A stretch of 32,171 nt of DNA, from assembly GCF_000787835.1 (NCBI RefSeq), contig NZ_BBPP01000064.1, positions 1 to 32,171 on the forward strand, written 5' to 3'. Positions 15,710-23,256 of the stretch are shown in pieces. Source of the stretch: Streptacidiphilus melanogenes (GTDB taxonomy: Bacteria; Actinomycetota; Actinomycetes; Streptomycetales; Streptomycetaceae). A program made the translations under genes and the position numbers. Position 1 is the first letter of the stretch, and each line of letters begins with the position of its first letter. Under the pieces are notes generated by a model, which was given only the letters and a program-made list of their open reading frames with translations, was not told the origin of the DNA and searched no databases.

Positions 15710-16699
15710 GTGACCGCGAAGCCGACGCTCGCCGAGGTCGCCCTGCGGGCCGGGGTGTCCACCGCGACCGCGTCCCGCGCGCTCAGTCGGTCCGCCCGGG
15801 TCAGCCAGGCGGCGCGCCGGGCCGTCGAGCAGGCCGTGGCGGACCTCGGCTACGTCCGGCACCGGGCCCGGCGCGCAGGGGCCCGTGACACCGGCGCGGT
15901 GGCGGTCGTGGTCTGCGAGGACATGCTGCACTGCCAGTCCGACCTCTTCTACACGCGCCTGCTCGTCGCGATCGAGCGCGCACTCGTGCCGCAGCAGCGG
16001 GAGTTGCTCGTGCTGACCGCCCTGCGCCACACCTCCCGGCCCTCCCTGCTGCGGTTCCTGGGAGGGGGCCATGTCGACGGCGTGGTGCTGGTCGGCCTGC
16101 GCGGGGACGACACGCTGCCGCGACTGCTGCGCGCGGCCGACGTCCCCGTCGTCTCGATGGGGCGGCCGCCCGGCGGCGCGGAGATCCCGTTCGTCGACGC
16201 CGACAACGTCGGCGGAGCCGCCGACGCGGTCCGCTACCTGCAGGCACGCGGGCGCCGCCGTATCGCCACCATCGCGGGCCCCGCGGACATGTCCGTCGGC
16301 GTCGACCGCCTCACCGGCTACCGTCGCGCGGTGCGCCTCACGGGCGCGGCCCGGGAGATGGTGGTCCACGGCGACTTCACGGTGGCCTCCGGAGAGGCCG
16401 CGGCGCTGCGCCTGCTGGACCGGGCCCCCGGGCTGGACGCCGTCTTCGCCGCCTCCGACCCCATGGCGGCGGGCGCGCTGCGCGCGCTGGCGCGCCTGGG
16501 CGTCCGCGTGCCCGACGACGTCGCGGTGATCGGCTTCGATGACGACGCCCTGGCCCGCCGCACGACTCCCCGCCTCACGACGGTGCGGCAGCCGGTGGAG
16601 GAGATGGGCGCACGGGTCGTGTCCGAGCTGGTCGGCGGCGGCCCCTTGTCGGGACGCGTGGTGATGGCCACTCGGCTCGTGGTGCGACAGTCGGCCTGA
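15710..16699 (+). CDS. LacI-family repressor, probable CebR-like cellulose regulator
   Basis: A 329-residue LacI-family repressor. GTG 15710 is preceded by AAGGAG at eight bases; ATG 15683 is an alternative. The HTH is PTLAEVALRAGVSTATASRAL and the hinge region LGYVRHRARR; the sugar-binding core follows (GAVAVVVCEDML, FVDADNVGGAADAVRYLQARGRRRIATIAGP, AVFAASDPMAAGALRAL, VPDDVAVIGFDDDALARRTTPRLTTVRQP). The operator in its own promoter is the exact sequence bound by CebR, and the same box controls the adjacent GH6 gene, so I infer that this protein represses the cellulase island until cellobiose or a related sugar binds. In Streptomyces cebR normally sits beside the cebEFG transporter; here it sits beside cellulases, so it may be a second, local paralogue. 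Confidence 0.9.
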   Translation: MTAKPTLAEVALRAGVSTATASRALSRSARVSQAARRAVEQAVADLGYVRHRARRAGARDTGAVAVVVCEDMLHCQSDLFYTRLLVAIERALVPQQRELLVLTALRHTSRPSLLRFLGGGHVDGVVLVGLRGDDTLPRLLRAADVPVVSMGRPPGGAEIPFVDADNVGGAADAVRYLQARGRRRIATIAGPADMSVGVDRLTGYRRAVRLTGAAREMVVHGDFTVASGEAAALRLLDRAPGLDAVFAASDPMAAGALRALARLGVRVPDDVAVIGFDDDALARRTTPRLTTVRQPVEEMGARVVSELVGGGPLSGRVVMATRLVVRQSA

Positions 16700-16705
16700 G
16701 CCGAA

Positions 16706-16741
16706 GCGCCCCGGGACCCCCAGGCTCCGGCTGAGGGGCGC
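16706..16741 (+). terminator. Hairpin after the LacI-family gene
   Basis: GCGCCCC (16706-16712) pairs with GGGGCGC (16735-16741), starting six bases after the stop; the 22-base loop can fold further. The rest of the region up to 16967 contains no convincing gene. Confidence 0.5.
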
Positions 16742-16967
16742 CGCACGGTGCGGTCGGATGCAAAGCGGACGGCGCCGGCGGGCCGGTCAGCCGGCTGCGG
16801 CCGTCTGCACCGGCTCTGTCTCCTCCCGTTCGGCCGGCCGTGCGTCGGGGGGACGTGGAGTGCGCGCCAGGCCCGGGTCATGCCGGACGTCGCGGTGGCG
16901 CGGACGGCGTCCCGCCTGCGGAGGTGACGTCAGGTCAACCCTCCCGAAGGACGTCGGGAACCGGCTG

Positions 16968-17477
16968 CTAGCGCGGGAGCAGGCCGCGCACGTACGCGGC
17001 CTGACCGGCGTGCTGCAGGGCGTCGGAGACGACGCTGACCAGCCGCACCGCCGCGGTGACGGGCGGGACCCAGTTGGAGTCGACGATCCGGTCGAGGTGG
17101 TGGATGCCGGGCCCGGCGAGGAAGGTGACGGTCCGGTCGTGCACGTCGTCGTGGTAGCCGAGCAGCCGCTCCGCGTCGATGCCGCTGAGCGACGCGACCT
17201 GCCGCGAGCTGTGCCCGTAGCCGGTGGCGCCCGGACCGAAGGGCAGGTCGAAGCGCTCGTGCCAGCCGAGCTCGGTCCACGCCTGCGGCTGCTCGGCCAG
17301 GTCGCTGATGTGGTCGTCCTCGATGCGGGTGAGGTGCCAGACGAGCCAGCCGATCGAGTTGCCGCCCGGCTCCGGACGGAACGCCAGCTGGTCGGGCGTC
17401 AGATCGGCGACCGTCTCCTGGACGACCTCCCTGATCCGGCCGAAGGTGTCCGTGAGCAACTCGGTGGCGATGGTCAT
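16968..17477 (-). CDS. DinB-like (DUF664) metal-dependent protein
   Basis: A 169-residue four-helix-bundle protein of the DinB/DUF664 superfamily, which in actinobacteria includes mycothiol-dependent S-transferases. Typical metal ligands are present: H48 (WLVWHLTRIEDDH), H56 and H156 (DALQHAGQAAYVRG). The N-terminus (IREVVQETVADLTPDQLAFRPEPGGNSIGWLVWHL) is standard for the family. ATG 17477 has GAGGAG nine bases upstream. The stop of an MFS gene lies six bases before it on the same strand, and the ribosome-binding site overlaps that gene's end, so the two form an operon. The thiol substrate and the exported compound are unknown; joint detoxification (conjugation plus efflux) is a plausible inference only. 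Confidence 0.88.
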   Translation of the reverse strand: MTIATELLTDTFGRIREVVQETVADLTPDQLAFRPEPGGNSIGWLVWHLTRIEDDHISDLAEQPQAWTELGWHERFDLPFGPGATGYGHSSRQVASLSGIDAERLLGYHDDVHDRTVTFLAGPGIHHLDRIVDSNWVPPVTAAVRLVSVVSDALQHAGQAAYVRGLLPR

Positions 17478-17483
17478 GACGGC

Positions 17484-18746
17484 TCACTCCTCGTCGCGCG
17501 CGCTCCGTGTGCGTAGCACGACCCTAGCCGCAGGGTGCGGCTCCGGCCCGGGACGCACCGGCGGATGCGGCGAGTCGGGGGTCACCCGCAGGTGCAAGGC
17601 GGCGAGCAGCACGCACAGCGCGGCCGTCGCCGTCCACAGCGCCGTCGCCCCGGCACGGGCGAGCAGCTGGGTGCCGAGCAGCGGCGCGAGCGTCGCGGCC
17701 ACGCCCCAGCTGGTGCCGAAGACGGCGAGGTAGCGGCCGCTGCCGCCCGGCGGCGCGAGGTCGGCGACCAGCGCGTAGGCGCGGCCCATGACCAGCAGGT
17801 CGCCGAGGCTCCAGACCGCCGACGCGCAGAGCAGGGCCGGCAGCGAGTGCAGCAGCGCGTAGCCGACGAGCCCGGCGGCGAGCAGCAGATGAGCGAGGGA
17901 CAGCGCGACGGGCGTCCGGAGCCGAGCCACCCGGCGCAGCCGGACCAGTGGCTGCGCGAGCACGGTCGTGGCCGCGGCGGCGGTGAACAGCAGCCCGGCG
18001 TCGGCGGCAGGCCGTCCCTGTCGGGCGAGCGCGAGCGGCAGGGACATCACCGTCTGCTGGTTGATCAGGGCATAGGCGGTGCCCGTGGCCAGGATGCTCG
18101 CCAGTGCCAGGTCCCGCAGCGGCCGGACGGGCGTCGCCTCGGTGGCGGTCGCGCTCCCGCGCCTGCGTGGGACCGCGGCGGGCCGGTCGTGGGGGAGCGC
18201 CAGCCGGATCAGCAGCGCGCAGGCGAGGCAGGTGGCGGCGTCGACGACGAACAGCCAGCGCAGGTCCCAGCGGCCGAGCAGCGCGGCGAGCAGCCCCGCG
18301 CCCATGCCACCGGCCGCGAGCGCGGCGCTGAACAGGCTGAACGCGCGCACCCGCTGCCGCGGCGGCATGGACTCACCGATGATCGCCTGGCTCGGCGGCT
18401 CGTAGAGCTCGAAGGCGAGCCCGAGCACGACCGCGCCCGCCACCGCCCAGGCGAGTGACGCCGAGGCGGCGATGGCCAGCTGGGCCAGGGCGCAGCCGCA
18501 GAGCCCGAGCACGATGGTGAGCCGCCGTCCGAGGCGGTCGGCGAGGCGTCCCCCGGCCAGCCGGGACGGGATGGTCGCCAGGCCGAAGGCGGCGGTGACC
18601 AACCCCGCGGTGGGGAGGCTCGCGCCGTGGTCGGCGCAGATCATCGCGGTCAGGAAGGGCAGGGAGAAGGCGCCGAGGCGGTTGACGACCCGGGCGAGCA
18701 GCAGCAGGCGGACGGTGCGGGGGAGCGGTTCGTCGGATCGCCGCAC
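17484..18746 (-). CDS. Major facilitator superfamily permease
   Basis: A 12-helix MFS transporter of 420 residues. GTG 18746 is chosen because AAGGGG lies nine bases upstream. Family landmarks: the helix 2-3 loop motif GGRLADRLGRRLTIVLG, RLGAFSLPFLTAMICADHG in helix 1, ELYEPPSQAIIGESMPPRQRVRAFSLFSAALAAGGMGAG in helices 4-5, and a central loop rich in Arg/Pro between the two six-helix halves. The overall look is of drug or metabolite efflux proteins. First gene of a two-gene operon with the DinB-like protein. It is divergent from the CGNR gene with 93 bases between starts; a CACTG...CAGTG dyad (around 18768-18793) lies there and may be an operator. Confidence 0.88.
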   Translation of the reverse strand: MRRSDEPLPRTVRLLLLARVVNRLGAFSLPFLTAMICADHGASLPTAGLVTAAFGLATIPSRLAGGRLADRLGRRLTIVLGLCGCALAQLAIAASASLAWAVAGAVVLGLAFELYEPPSQAIIGESMPPRQRVRAFSLFSAALAAGGMGAGLLAALLGRWDLRWLFVVDAATCLACALLIRLALPHDRPAAVPRRRGSATATEATPVRPLRDLALASILATGTAYALINQQTVMSLPLALARQGRPAADAGLLFTAAAATTVLAQPLVRLRRVARLRTPVALSLAHLLLAAGLVGYALLHSLPALLCASAVWSLGDLLVMGRAYALVADLAPPGGSGRYLAVFGTSWGVAATLAPLLGTQLLARAGATALWTATAALCVLLAALHLRVTPDSPHPPVRPGPEPHPAARVVLRTRSARDEE

Positions 18747-18839
18747 GGTCAGCCGCCCCTTCGTGTCACTGGTGAATCGACTATCGTCAGTGATGGACTC
18801 GGTGGGATCACCGTAGGCGGGCGAAAGGTAACCGGTCAA

Positions 18840-19421
18840 GTGCTCTTCGACAGTCACATGCGCACGCTGCTCGACGCCTCGGCCGCGCTGGTCAACGCAC
18901 TGACCGACGGACAGGCGCGCGGACGCGGCTACCTCGCCCCCGAGGGAGCCGAACGCGTCGGCGCGGTACGTGCCGTCCTGAACGCCGACGCCGATCTCGG
19001 CCGCGAGGCCGCGGACCACCTGGCCGCCACCGCGCGCACACTGCGCGTCGTCTTCGAGGCCGTCGCCGAGGACCGCCTCGACGAGGCGGCGCTTGCACTG
19101 AACACGCTGCTGCGCGAGAGCGGCGCACGCCCGCAGCTCGACCGCGTTCCCGGCGAGCCGTGGCAGGTCCACTTCCACGGCGCCGACGACTCGTACGCCG
19201 TCGGCTGGAGCGCCGGCTGCGCCACCGGCCTGGCCATGGCCATCGGCGGCGACTACGCCGGCCGCCTCGGCGTCTGCGCGGCCCCGCGCTGCGACCGCGT
19301 CTACGTGGACACCTCCCGCAACGCGGGCCGGCAGTTCTGCTCGACGGCCTGCCAGAACCGCGTCAAAGCCGCGGCCTTCCGCGCCCGCCGCGGGAGCGAG
19401 GCCGGGCCGCCCGAGCGGTGA
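18840..19421 (+). CDS. CGNR zinc-finger (ABATE-type) regulator
   Basis: A 193-residue protein with an N-terminal stress-associated ABATE-type domain (DASAALVNALTDG, LAATARTLRVVFEAVAEDRLDEAALALNTLL) and a C-terminal zinc-finger region, CAAPRCDRVYVDTSRNAGRQFCSTACQNRVKAA. The four metal ligands C-x4-C ... C-x3-C are intact, but the family signature CGNR reads CQNR here. GTG 18840 has AAAGG eleven bases upstream; ATG 18858 is an alternative. Such proteins are presumed transcription regulators. Divergent position relative to the MFS-DinB operon suggests that this is its control gene; direct evidence is lacking. A 17-bp terminator hairpin lies downstream. Confidence 0.88.
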   Translation: MLFDSHMRTLLDASAALVNALTDGQARGRGYLAPEGAERVGAVRAVLNADADLGREAADHLAATARTLRVVFEAVAEDRLDEAALALNTLLRESGARPQLDRVPGEPWQVHFHGADDSYAVGWSAGCATGLAMAIGGDYAGRLGVCAAPRCDRVYVDTSRNAGRQFCSTACQNRVKAAAFRARRGSEAGPPER

Positions 19422-19611
19422 TCCGGGCCGCTGTCATGCGGTGCCGACGGGCAGCAGGCGTGGACGGCAGGCCTGTCCTCCGGCAGCCTTCGCCCGCCGA
19501 AGCCGCCGAAGCCGCCGATCCGGTCGGGCGCGGCCGTGGCCTCGGGAGCGTCGGCCATCCTGGACCTGCGCTCTCGCAGCCGGCCGCCGTGCACCGCACT
19601 CCTCGGACACT

Positions 19612-19649
19612 CCGAGGGCACCGCGTCGTGGTCGACGCGGTGCCCTCGG
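19612..19649. terminator. Bidirectional terminator, 17-bp perfect stem
   Basis: CCGAGGGCACCGCGTCG (19612-19628) pairs without mismatch with 19633-19649 around a TGGT loop, between the convergent CGNR and DHA2 exporter genes. It can serve both strands. Confidence 0.85.
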
Positions 19650-19671
19650 CGTACTGAAGGGTGACGGGCGC

Positions 19672-21288
19672 TCAGGCCGCCGTGCTGCCCGAGACCTCGG
19701 CGCCCTCCGCCTCGGGGTCGGGCGCCGGCGCGGTCTGCACGCCGCCGCGCAGGCCCAGCAGGGCGACGACCGCGCTGAGGGCCATCAGTCCGGCCATGAT
19801 GTACAGGACGTACTGGACGCCCTGGGCGAAGTCGTAGCGGACGAAGTGCGGGATGGCCGCCGCGGAACCCCCGCTGCCCGAGCCGCCGGACCCGCCGCCG
19901 CTGAACGCGCCGTGGGTCGAGGCCTCCGCCGCGGCGTTCGCCGCCGCGCGGGACATGTGCTGGTCGTTGACCAGGGAGTCGGCGATCCGGGACTGGAAGA
20001 CCGAGATCATCACCGTGCCCAGCACGGCGAAGCTCAGGCTGGACGCGTAGTTGCGAACGGTCTGGGTGATGCCGGTGGCCTCGCCGTAGGAGACGCTGGA
20101 CGCCCGGTTGACGGCGTCCGTGTTGGACGGGCCGACCATCATGCCCATGCCCGCGCCGGAGACGATGATCGCCCAGGTGAGCTGGTTGAGGTCGAGCGAG
20201 GTGACCTTGCTCGCCCAGAGGTAGAAGCCCACCGCCGCGACCACCGAGCCGATGACGACCGGGCGCTTGGCGCCGAACTTGTCCAGCATCCGACCGCCGA
20301 TCTGCGCGGTCACGACGAAGCCGATGAAGAAGTAGAGCAGGGTGATGCCGGACTTCTGGGTGTTCTGCCCGAGCGAGACGGCCGCGTACTCACTCGCGAA
20401 GAAGAACATCGGCAGGAAGACCGCCATCGCGATGGCCAGGATCACGCACTGCACCAGGAAGGCGCGGTCGCCGAAGATCCCCACGTCGATCAGCGGGGCG
20501 GACCGCCCGCGCTCGTAGCGGAAGAAGACGACCAGCAGCACCGCGCCCGCGGCGATCGAGAGCCCGATGAACGGGTTGTGCCAGCCCCACACGTGCGACT
20601 GCTGGAAGCCGAAGACGCTGAGCGCGACGCCGACGGCGATCAGCACCACGCCGAGCCAGTCGATCGGCGCCGGGCGGAACTGCGTCTTCGGACGCGAGAC
20701 CGCGATCAGCAGCAACGCGACGAGGGCCACCGGGATGTTGACCCAGAAGATGCCGCGCCAGGTCCACTCCGTCAGGTAGCCGCCCAGCACCGGGCCTACG
20801 GCGGTCAGGCCTCCGGCGATGCCGAAGAACAGGGCGAGCGCGCGACCACGCGAGCGCAGGTCGTAGGTGTTGACCACGATCGCCAGGGCGGCCGGGTACA
20901 TCAGCGCACCGCCGAGCCCCTGCACCGCGCGGAACACGATGATCCACGCCTGGGCGGCCGAGCCGTGCGGCGTCAGCCCGCACAGTCCGGAGGCTCCGGC
21001 GAAGACGATGACGCCGATCACCACCATCCGGGTGTGCCCGAGCGTGTCGGACAGGCGTCCGCCGAGCGCGAAGAAGGCGGCCAGGGCCAGCAGGTAGGCG
21101 TTGACCGCCCACTGCACGCCGGTCCCGCTCAGGTTCAGCTCGCTCTGGATCTTGGGTGCGGCGATCGAGACGATGGTCTGGTCGATGAAGGTCATCGCCA
21201 CGGCGCAGATCATCGCGGCGAGGACGAGACCCTTGCGCCCCCCTGCGGACGACCCCGCGTCAGATGTCATGCCGGTACTGGCACTCAT
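19672..21288 (-). CDS. DHA2-family (EmrB/QacA-type) multidrug MFS exporter
   Basis: A 14-helix proton-coupled drug exporter of 538 residues. ATG 21288 has AGGGGGA about eight bases upstream. Motif D1 (FIDQTIVSIAAPKIQSEL in helix 1), motif A (GGRLSDTLGHTRM) and motif C (GPVLGGYLTEWTWRGIFWVNIP in helix 5) are all present and identify the DHA2 group. A Gly/Ser-rich stretch, FSGGGSGGSGSGG, interrupts the loop before the last helix, and the C-terminus is acidic and Pro-rich. A -10-like TAGGGT on the minus strand (21331-21326) provides a promoter. No TetR/MarR regulator is adjacent; the nearest neighbour is a divergent DUF488 gene. Substrate unknown. Confidence 0.92.
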   Translation of the reverse strand: MSASTGMTSDAGSSAGGRKGLVLAAMICAVAMTFIDQTIVSIAAPKIQSELNLSGTGVQWAVNAYLLALAAFFALGGRLSDTLGHTRMVVIGVIVFAGASGLCGLTPHGSAAQAWIIVFRAVQGLGGALMYPAALAIVVNTYDLRSRGRALALFFGIAGGLTAVGPVLGGYLTEWTWRGIFWVNIPVALVALLLIAVSRPKTQFRPAPIDWLGVVLIAVGVALSVFGFQQSHVWGWHNPFIGLSIAAGAVLLVVFFRYERGRSAPLIDVGIFGDRAFLVQCVILAIAMAVFLPMFFFASEYAAVSLGQNTQKSGITLLYFFIGFVVTAQIGGRMLDKFGAKRPVVIGSVVAAVGFYLWASKVTSLDLNQLTWAIIVSGAGMGMMVGPSNTDAVNRASSVSYGEATGITQTVRNYASSLSFAVLGTVMISVFQSRIADSLVNDQHMSRAAANAAAEASTHGAFSGGGSGGSGSGGSAAAIPHFVRYDFAQGVQYVLYIMAGLMALSAVVALLGLRGGVQTAPAPDPEAEGAEVSGSTAA

Positions 21289-21325
21289 GCCGGATTTCCC
21301 CCTGGTTATGTCGTTCGGCGCGCAG

Positions 21326-21331
21326 ACCCTA
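21326..21331 (-). promoter_or_regulatory. -10 box upstream of DHA2 exporter gene
   Basis: TGCTAGGGT on the minus strand gives an extended TGN-TAGGGT -10, about 37 bases before the ATG at 21288. No clear -35 is seen. Confidence 0.4.
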
Positions 21332-21423
21332 GCACTGCAGGACTACCCCTTGGGAGCCGACGGTCCGCCGCTCCATGGCGTGCCGTGCGGACTGACACGC
21401 GCCGCCTCGGTGAGACTTGGGGC

Positions 21424-21798
21424 ATGAGCCCCGCAGCCCGCCGCAGTCCGCGTGTCCGCCGCGTCTACGACGCACCGGAACCGGAGGACGGCGCGCGCGT
21501 CCTGGTCGACCGCCTCTGGCCGCGCGGCCTGTCCAAGGAGGAGGCCGAACTGGACGACTGGCCCAAGGCGCTGACGCCCTCGACCGAGCTGCGCCGCTGG
21601 TACCACGCGACCGACGAGGGCAACGTCGCCTTCGCCGAGTTCCGCGCGCGCTACCTCGCGGAACTCGCGGAACCCGACCAGTCTGCCGCCCTCGACGCCC
21701 TCCGCGCCAAGCTCGCGGCCGGCCCGGTCACCTTGCTCACGGCCTCCAAACACCCGGAGCACAGCCACGTCACGGTCCTCCTGGAACGCCTGCGCTGA
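21424..21798 (+). CDS. DUF488 family protein
   Basis: A 124-residue DUF488 protein of unknown biochemical role. The conserved core is present: VYDAPEPEDGARVLVDRLWPRGLSKEEAELDDWPKALTPSTELRRWYHA and the C-terminal LLTASKHPEHSHVTVLLE (the family usually has a Lys/Asn-His motif here). ATG 21424 has only GGGG two bases upstream; GAGACT six bases before it is a weak -10, so the start may be leaderless. It is divergent from the DHA2 exporter and followed by a hairpin at 21807. Confidence 0.88.
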   Translation: MSPAARRSPRVRRVYDAPEPEDGARVLVDRLWPRGLSKEEAELDDWPKALTPSTELRRWYHATDEGNVAFAEFRARYLAELAEPDQSAALDALRAKLAAGPVTLLTASKHPEHSHVTVLLERLR

Positions 21799-22149
21799 GC
21801 CCCGGTCGAGCCGCCTGCCGACGGCTCGCGACTGAGCCGAGGGCGGCGAAGCCGGTGGCGGCAGCGCCGTGGCCGCCGGGGGCGCACAGGGCCCGCCACC
21901 TCCACGGGTCGACGCACCCAGCCCGGCTGGCAGGCCGTCATCGGCGGCGCGTACCGCCTCGCAGGAGGCACGCACACTCAGGTCCTGGCAGCGCCCAGAC
22001 GACGCGCCGATCCCGCCTGGCGTACCGCCACCGCCGCACGCACGGCGTCGCCCGGGCCCAGGTGGCGTAGCCGCCCACGGCAGCGGCGTGGTCGGCGGGA
22101 CACGCACGCCCAGGCCTGCCCGCTGCCGCCCCGGGCCGGCGCGTCCCGA
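21799..22149. other. 351-base gap between convergent genes
   Basis: Apart from the hairpin at 21807-21828 I see no supported gene. All frames are Arg/Pro-rich, have no ribosome-binding site and no recognisable domain. A decayed reading frame is possible but cannot be shown. Confidence 0.5.
21807..21828 (+). terminator. Hairpin after DUF488 gene
   Basis: CGAGCCG (21807-21813) pairs with CGGCTCG (21822-21828) around an eight-base loop, eight bases after the stop codon. Confidence 0.5.
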
Positions 22150-23181
22150 TCACTTGCCCTTGGGCTCGGGCTCCGGGTCGTGGCGGGCGCGGCTGGGTTG
22201 GACGCGCTTGGGCTCGCCCGGCATCTTCGGGTACTCCGGCGGGTAGGGCATGTCGCCGAGACCGTGGTCGTTCTCGTGCGCGTCCGCCAGGGCCAGGGCG
22301 GCCGTGATGTCGTGGCGCTTCGCGTCCATCTCCGCGTGGACGTCGCCGAGCTCCGCGTAGCGGGCGGGCATCGTGGTGATGTCGAAGAGGTCCGGCCGGA
22401 CCTGGTCGACCTCGTCCCAGTGCAGGGGTGCGGAGACGGGGGCGTTGGGGAACGGTCTGACGGAGTACGCCGAGGCGATGGTGCGGTCCCGCGCCATCTG
22501 GTTGTAGTCGACGAAGATGCGCTCGCCCCGCTGCTCCTTCCACCAGGCCGTGGTCACCCGGCCCGGCATGCGGCGCTCCAGCTCGCGGCCGATCGCGATG
22601 ACGGCCCGTCGCACCTCGGTGAAGGTCCAGCGGGGCTGGATCGGGACGAAGATGTGCAGGCCGCGGCCGCCGGAGGTCTTCGGCCAGCCGTGCAGGCCCA
22701 GCTCCTCCAGGAGGCCGCGCAGCTCCAGCGCGGCCCGCACGGCGTCGGAGAAGTCGGTGCCGGGCTGCGGGTCGAGGTCGATGCGGAGCTCGTCCGGGTG
22801 GTCGGTGTCCTCGCGGCGGACCGGCCAGGGGTGGAAGGTGAGACAGCCCCGGTTGACCGCCCACAGGACCGCCGCCTCCTCCGTCGGGCACATCTCGTCC
22901 GCGAAGCGCCCGCTGGGGAAGGCGATGCGGGCGGTGGGGATCCAGTCCGGCATGTCACGCGGGGCGCGCTTCTGGTAGAACGCCTCGCCGCCGATGCCGT
23001 CGACGAAGCGCTGGAGCGTCGTCGGCCGGTCCCGCAGCGCCCGCAGCGCTCCCGGGGCGACGGCCTCGAAGTACCGCGCGATGTCGATCTTGCGGAAGCC
23101 GGCGTCGGGGAAGTAGACCTTGTCCGGGTTGCTGACGCGCACCGCGCGCCCGCCGATCTGCAGCTCCATGGCCTCGCCCAT
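22150..23181 (-). CDS. LigD-type DNA polymerase/primase domain protein
   Basis: Stand-alone polymerase module of the archaeo-eukaryotic primase superfamily, as found in bacterial non-homologous end joining. 343 residues. Landmarks: VRVSNPDKVYFPDAGFRKIDIARYFEAVAP, the metal-binding DLDPQPG (D-x-D) at LRIDLDP, KTSGGRGLHIFVPI, WWKEQRGERIFVDYNQMARDRTIASAYSVRP. The C-terminus ends in a Pro/Arg/Lys tail. ATG 23181 lies seven bases after TACGGT (23194-23189), so it is probably leaderless; a longer frame upstream has no homologous content. It is divergent from an ATP-dependent ligase at 23257. Together they would provide gap filling and sealing, the two activities joined in LigD elsewhere. No Ku or nuclease gene is in the window. 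Confidence 0.93.
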   Translation of the reverse strand: MGEAMELQIGGRAVRVSNPDKVYFPDAGFRKIDIARYFEAVAPGALRALRDRPTTLQRFVDGIGGEAFYQKRAPRDMPDWIPTARIAFPSGRFADEMCPTEEAAVLWAVNRGCLTFHPWPVRREDTDHPDELRIDLDPQPGTDFSDAVRAALELRGLLEELGLHGWPKTSGGRGLHIFVPIQPRWTFTEVRRAVIAIGRELERRMPGRVTTAWWKEQRGERIFVDYNQMARDRTIASAYSVRPFPNAPVSAPLHWDEVDQVRPDLFDITTMPARYAELGDVHAEMDAKRHDITAALALADAHENDHGLGDMPYPPEYPKMPGEPKRVQPSRARHDPEPEPKGK

Positions 23182-23188
23182 GTTCCTC

Positions 23189-23249
23189 ACCGTAGGACGG
23201 ACACCGGCGGCGCGCCCGTCGGGCGCACGGCGTGGGCGGGCCGCAGAAT
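23189..23249. promoter_or_regulatory. Divergent leaderless promoters with central palindrome (LigD-pol / ligase)
   Basis: TACGGT on the minus strand (23194-23189) and CAGAAT on the plus strand (23244-23249) each lie seven bases from their start codons. Between them GCGCCCG-T-CGGGCGC (23212-23226) is a perfect 15-base palindrome, a candidate shared operator. Confidence 0.5.
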
Positions 23250-23256
23250 CGGCTGC

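Noticed and set aside
19301-19621. Minus-strand frame containing a GGFGGFGG motif, possible small peptide precursor
   Set aside because: It overlaps the end of the CGNR gene in antisense and begins in the arm of the 17-bp terminator; no ribosome-binding site or maturation gene nearby.
21799-22149. Decayed gene in the gap after the DUF488 gene
   Set aside because: No frame shows family-like sequence or a start signal; remains unassigned.
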